DNA of 64,000 nt from an uncultured Actinomycetes bacterium (lineage in GTDB: Bacteria > Actinomycetota > Acidimicrobiia > Acidimicrobiales > RAAP-2): NCBI GenBank assembly GCA_903825895.1, contig CAIKCI010000028.1, positions 1 to 64,000 of the forward strand, read 5' to 3'. This document shows positions 62,722-64,000 of this stretch, one piece after another (positions within the stretch are counted from its first letter, which is position 1; every line of letters starts with the position of its first letter). The position numbers and the translations under genes are program-made. The notes below the pieces were generated by a model. The model did not search any database and was not told the DNA's origin. It was given only the letters and a program-made list of their open reading frames with translations.

Positions 62722-64000
62722 ATGAAAAAGTACTCGTCGCAGAATTTTGTTTTGGCGGCCATGATCGTGACGGTGTCGATGACATTTATCGACCAAACAA
62801 TCATTGCGCTGGCGGTTCCAAAAATTCAGGCAGAGTTGCACCTTTCACAATCAGGCGTTCAGTGGGTTATTAACGCCTACGTTCTCACCATGGCCGCGAC
62901 CTTTATGGTGGCGGGAAAGTTTGCCGATTCCTTCGGTCACAAGAAGATGGTGATTATTGGAACGCTCATTTTTGCGATTTCCTCAGGAGCGTGTGGCTTC
63001 ACGCAAAGCAATAGTTACTCAGAAGCCTGGATCATCACCTTCCGGGCACTCCAGGGTGTCGGTGCCGCCTTCCTCTTCTCGTCGGCACTGGCTTTAGTGA
63101 TTGCCACCATTCCTCTCGCACAGCGCGGGTTAAAGCTTGCGGTGTTTTTCGCGATCACCGGAGCAATGACAGGGATAGGACCATTGCTTGGTGGGTATCT
63201 CACAGCGTGGAAGTGGCAGGCAGTGTTCTGGGTAAACATCCCCGTTGCGATTGCCGCATTAATCCTGATTGTTATCGCTGAACCAGTTGATCACGTTCGA
63301 AGAGTTCCTCTTGACTGGAAGGGAAGCATTGTTATTGCAGCGGGGATGACGCTGAGCGTCCTTGGATTTCAACACGCATCTTCTTGGGGTTGGTCGAACG
63401 CCAAGACGATTGTATGCATCGCTGCAGGTGTGGCCCTCTTGGCCGGGTTTGTGGTGGTCGAGCGCCGGGCCAACTATCCACTTGCAAACTTGGCTATCTT
63501 TAAAATCAGAGCGTTTTTCGTAGAAAATATTGTGCTGTTTTTAGCATCGATGGTCTTTGTCTCATTATTCTTTTTTGCCAGCGTTTATGCACAGGTGAGT
63601 CTCCTCGACTCTTCCTCAACAGCTGGTCTCTACATCTTGACGTTCTTTATAGGTTTTGCCCCAGCGGCCATGCGGGGTGGACGGATCATGGACAAAGTTG
63701 GTGCGAAGGGAGTTGTTGTTGTCGGTGCTGCAGTCTCTGCAATTGGATTCTTCTTGTGGTCCGAGCGTCTGACGACTCTTTCTTCTGGAAGTCAATGGTG
63801 GTCCATTATTATCGCCGGAGCGGGAATGGGATTAATTATTGGTCCAGCGGCTACCGATGCGAGCAACCGGTCAGCGAAAGAGACCTACGGCGAGGTGACC
63901 GGGATCACCCAGACCGTTCGGTACTTTGGCTCGTCCGTGGGTCTCGCCGTCTTTATGACCATTCTGATTCAGAACACCTCTGCCGGGGCTTCATATTATG
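62722..64000 (+). CDS. MFS drug-efflux-type transporter, DHA2 family (cut by window end)
   Basis: The ATG at 62722 follows GGGGGG and is open for 426 codons to the window end. The first span region has SMTFIDQTIIALAVPKIQ, typical of EmrB/QacA-type 14-span exporters, followed by QWVINAYVLTMAA, GKFADSFGHKKM (MFS motif A), FRALQGVGAA and GIGPLLGGYLTAW (motif C). At least ten hydrophobic segments are visible. C-terminus missing, so the final spans are not seen. Substrate unknown. Confidence 0.88.
   Translation, partial: MKKYSSQNFVLAAMIVTVSMTFIDQTIIALAVPKIQAELHLSQSGVQWVINAYVLTMAATFMVAGKFADSFGHKKMVIIGTLIFAISSGACGFTQSNSYSEAWIITFRALQGVGAAFLFSSALALVIATIPLAQRGLKLAVFFAITGAMTGIGPLLGGYLTAWKWQAVFWVNIPVAIAALILIVIAEPVDHVRRVPLDWKGSIVIAAGMTLSVLGFQHASSWGWSNAKTIVCIAAGVALLAGFVVVERRANYPLANLAIFKIRAFFVENIVLFLASMVFVSLFFFASVYAQVSLLDSSSTAGLYILTFFIGFAPAAMRGGRIMDKVGAKGVVVVGAAVSAIGFFLWSERLTTLSSGSQWWSIIIAGAGMGLIIGPAATDASNRSAKETYGEVTGITQTVRYFGSSVGLAVFMTILIQNTSAGASYY

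Overview
The window looks like ordinary chromosome from a mid-GC actinobacterium, most probably of the class Acidimicrobiia. This is inferred from lineage markers: a WhiB-type iron-sulfur regulator, a SigR/RsrA-like sigma/anti-sigma pair with a zinc anti-sigma motif, a GlnR-like regulator beside glutamine synthetases, paired TrkA proteins next to an APC-type permease, lysine-rich tails of the kind seen on actinobacterial topoisomerase I, and the order metalloprotease-tilS/hpt-folE-folP-folB-folK-panC-nadB-nadC-coaX followed by clpC. Start codons are often GTG and sometimes TTG, and many neighbours overlap by four bases (ATGA or GTGA). I see no CRISPR array, prophage, insertion sequence or integrase.

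Layout. 1-5.5 kb: the start of an exported protein, an SDR oxidoreductase, an FAD amine oxidase-like enzyme overlapping an orphan DNA methyltransferase, a YraQ/ArsP-type permease with a C-terminal YHS domain, and an untracked 37-residue basic protein. 5.5-16.5 kb: tRNA-Pro, a multispan membrane protein, a CBS/CorC-C protein with a receiver-only regulator, WhiB, a VKOR/thioredoxin-like pair, Nudix and MBL hydrolases, Mrp and IscA/ErpA-type Fe-S proteins, and an odd xanthine-dehydrogenase-like fusion with RidA. 16.4-21.7 kb: nitrogen assimilation, with GlnR-like regulator, type I GS, type II GS carrying a histone-like tail, and NAD synthetase. 22.4-28.1 kb: primary-type sigma factor, HAD phosphatase, two TrkA-type proteins and a KimA-like permease fused to an OB-fold. 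28.4-33 kb: topA-tmk-holB and tRNA-Thr. 33-35.8 kb: a seven-repeat surface protein broken by a frameshift at a G tract, and a coiled-coil membrane protein. 35.9-44.2 kb: lysS, tRNA-Lys, murD/murL/pgeF/zur and a divergent zinc ABC transporter. 44.2-47.2 kb: SDR, cytochrome P450 and a redox-type sigma/anti-sigma pair. 47.2-58.4 kb: a long same-strand cluster for tRNA lysidine/purine salvage, folate, pantothenate and NAD. 58.5-64 kb: a small exported protein with a strong terminator, a polyprenyl diphosphate synthase, clpC, and an MFS transporter cut by the window end.

The genes fit together in several modules. Peptidoglycan: the MurD-type ligase overlaps a MurL-type epimerase and follows PgeF, suggesting that L-glutamate is added first and epimerised afterwards. 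Nitrogen: both GS types and a regulator without a visible phospho-acceptor share one strand. Zinc: Zur faces its transporter across a 15-bp palindrome. Potassium: two RCK subunits face a KimA-like carrier. Cofactors: folate, CoA and NAD genes are stacked with four-base overlaps.

The most interesting points are the MurD/MurL pair, the possibly phase-variable propeller surface protein, the histone-tailed glutamine synthetase, the permease-OB-fold fusion, and the small-subunit/degenerate large-subunit xanthine-dehydrogenase fusion. Function calls rest on motif recognition alone; no database search was run.
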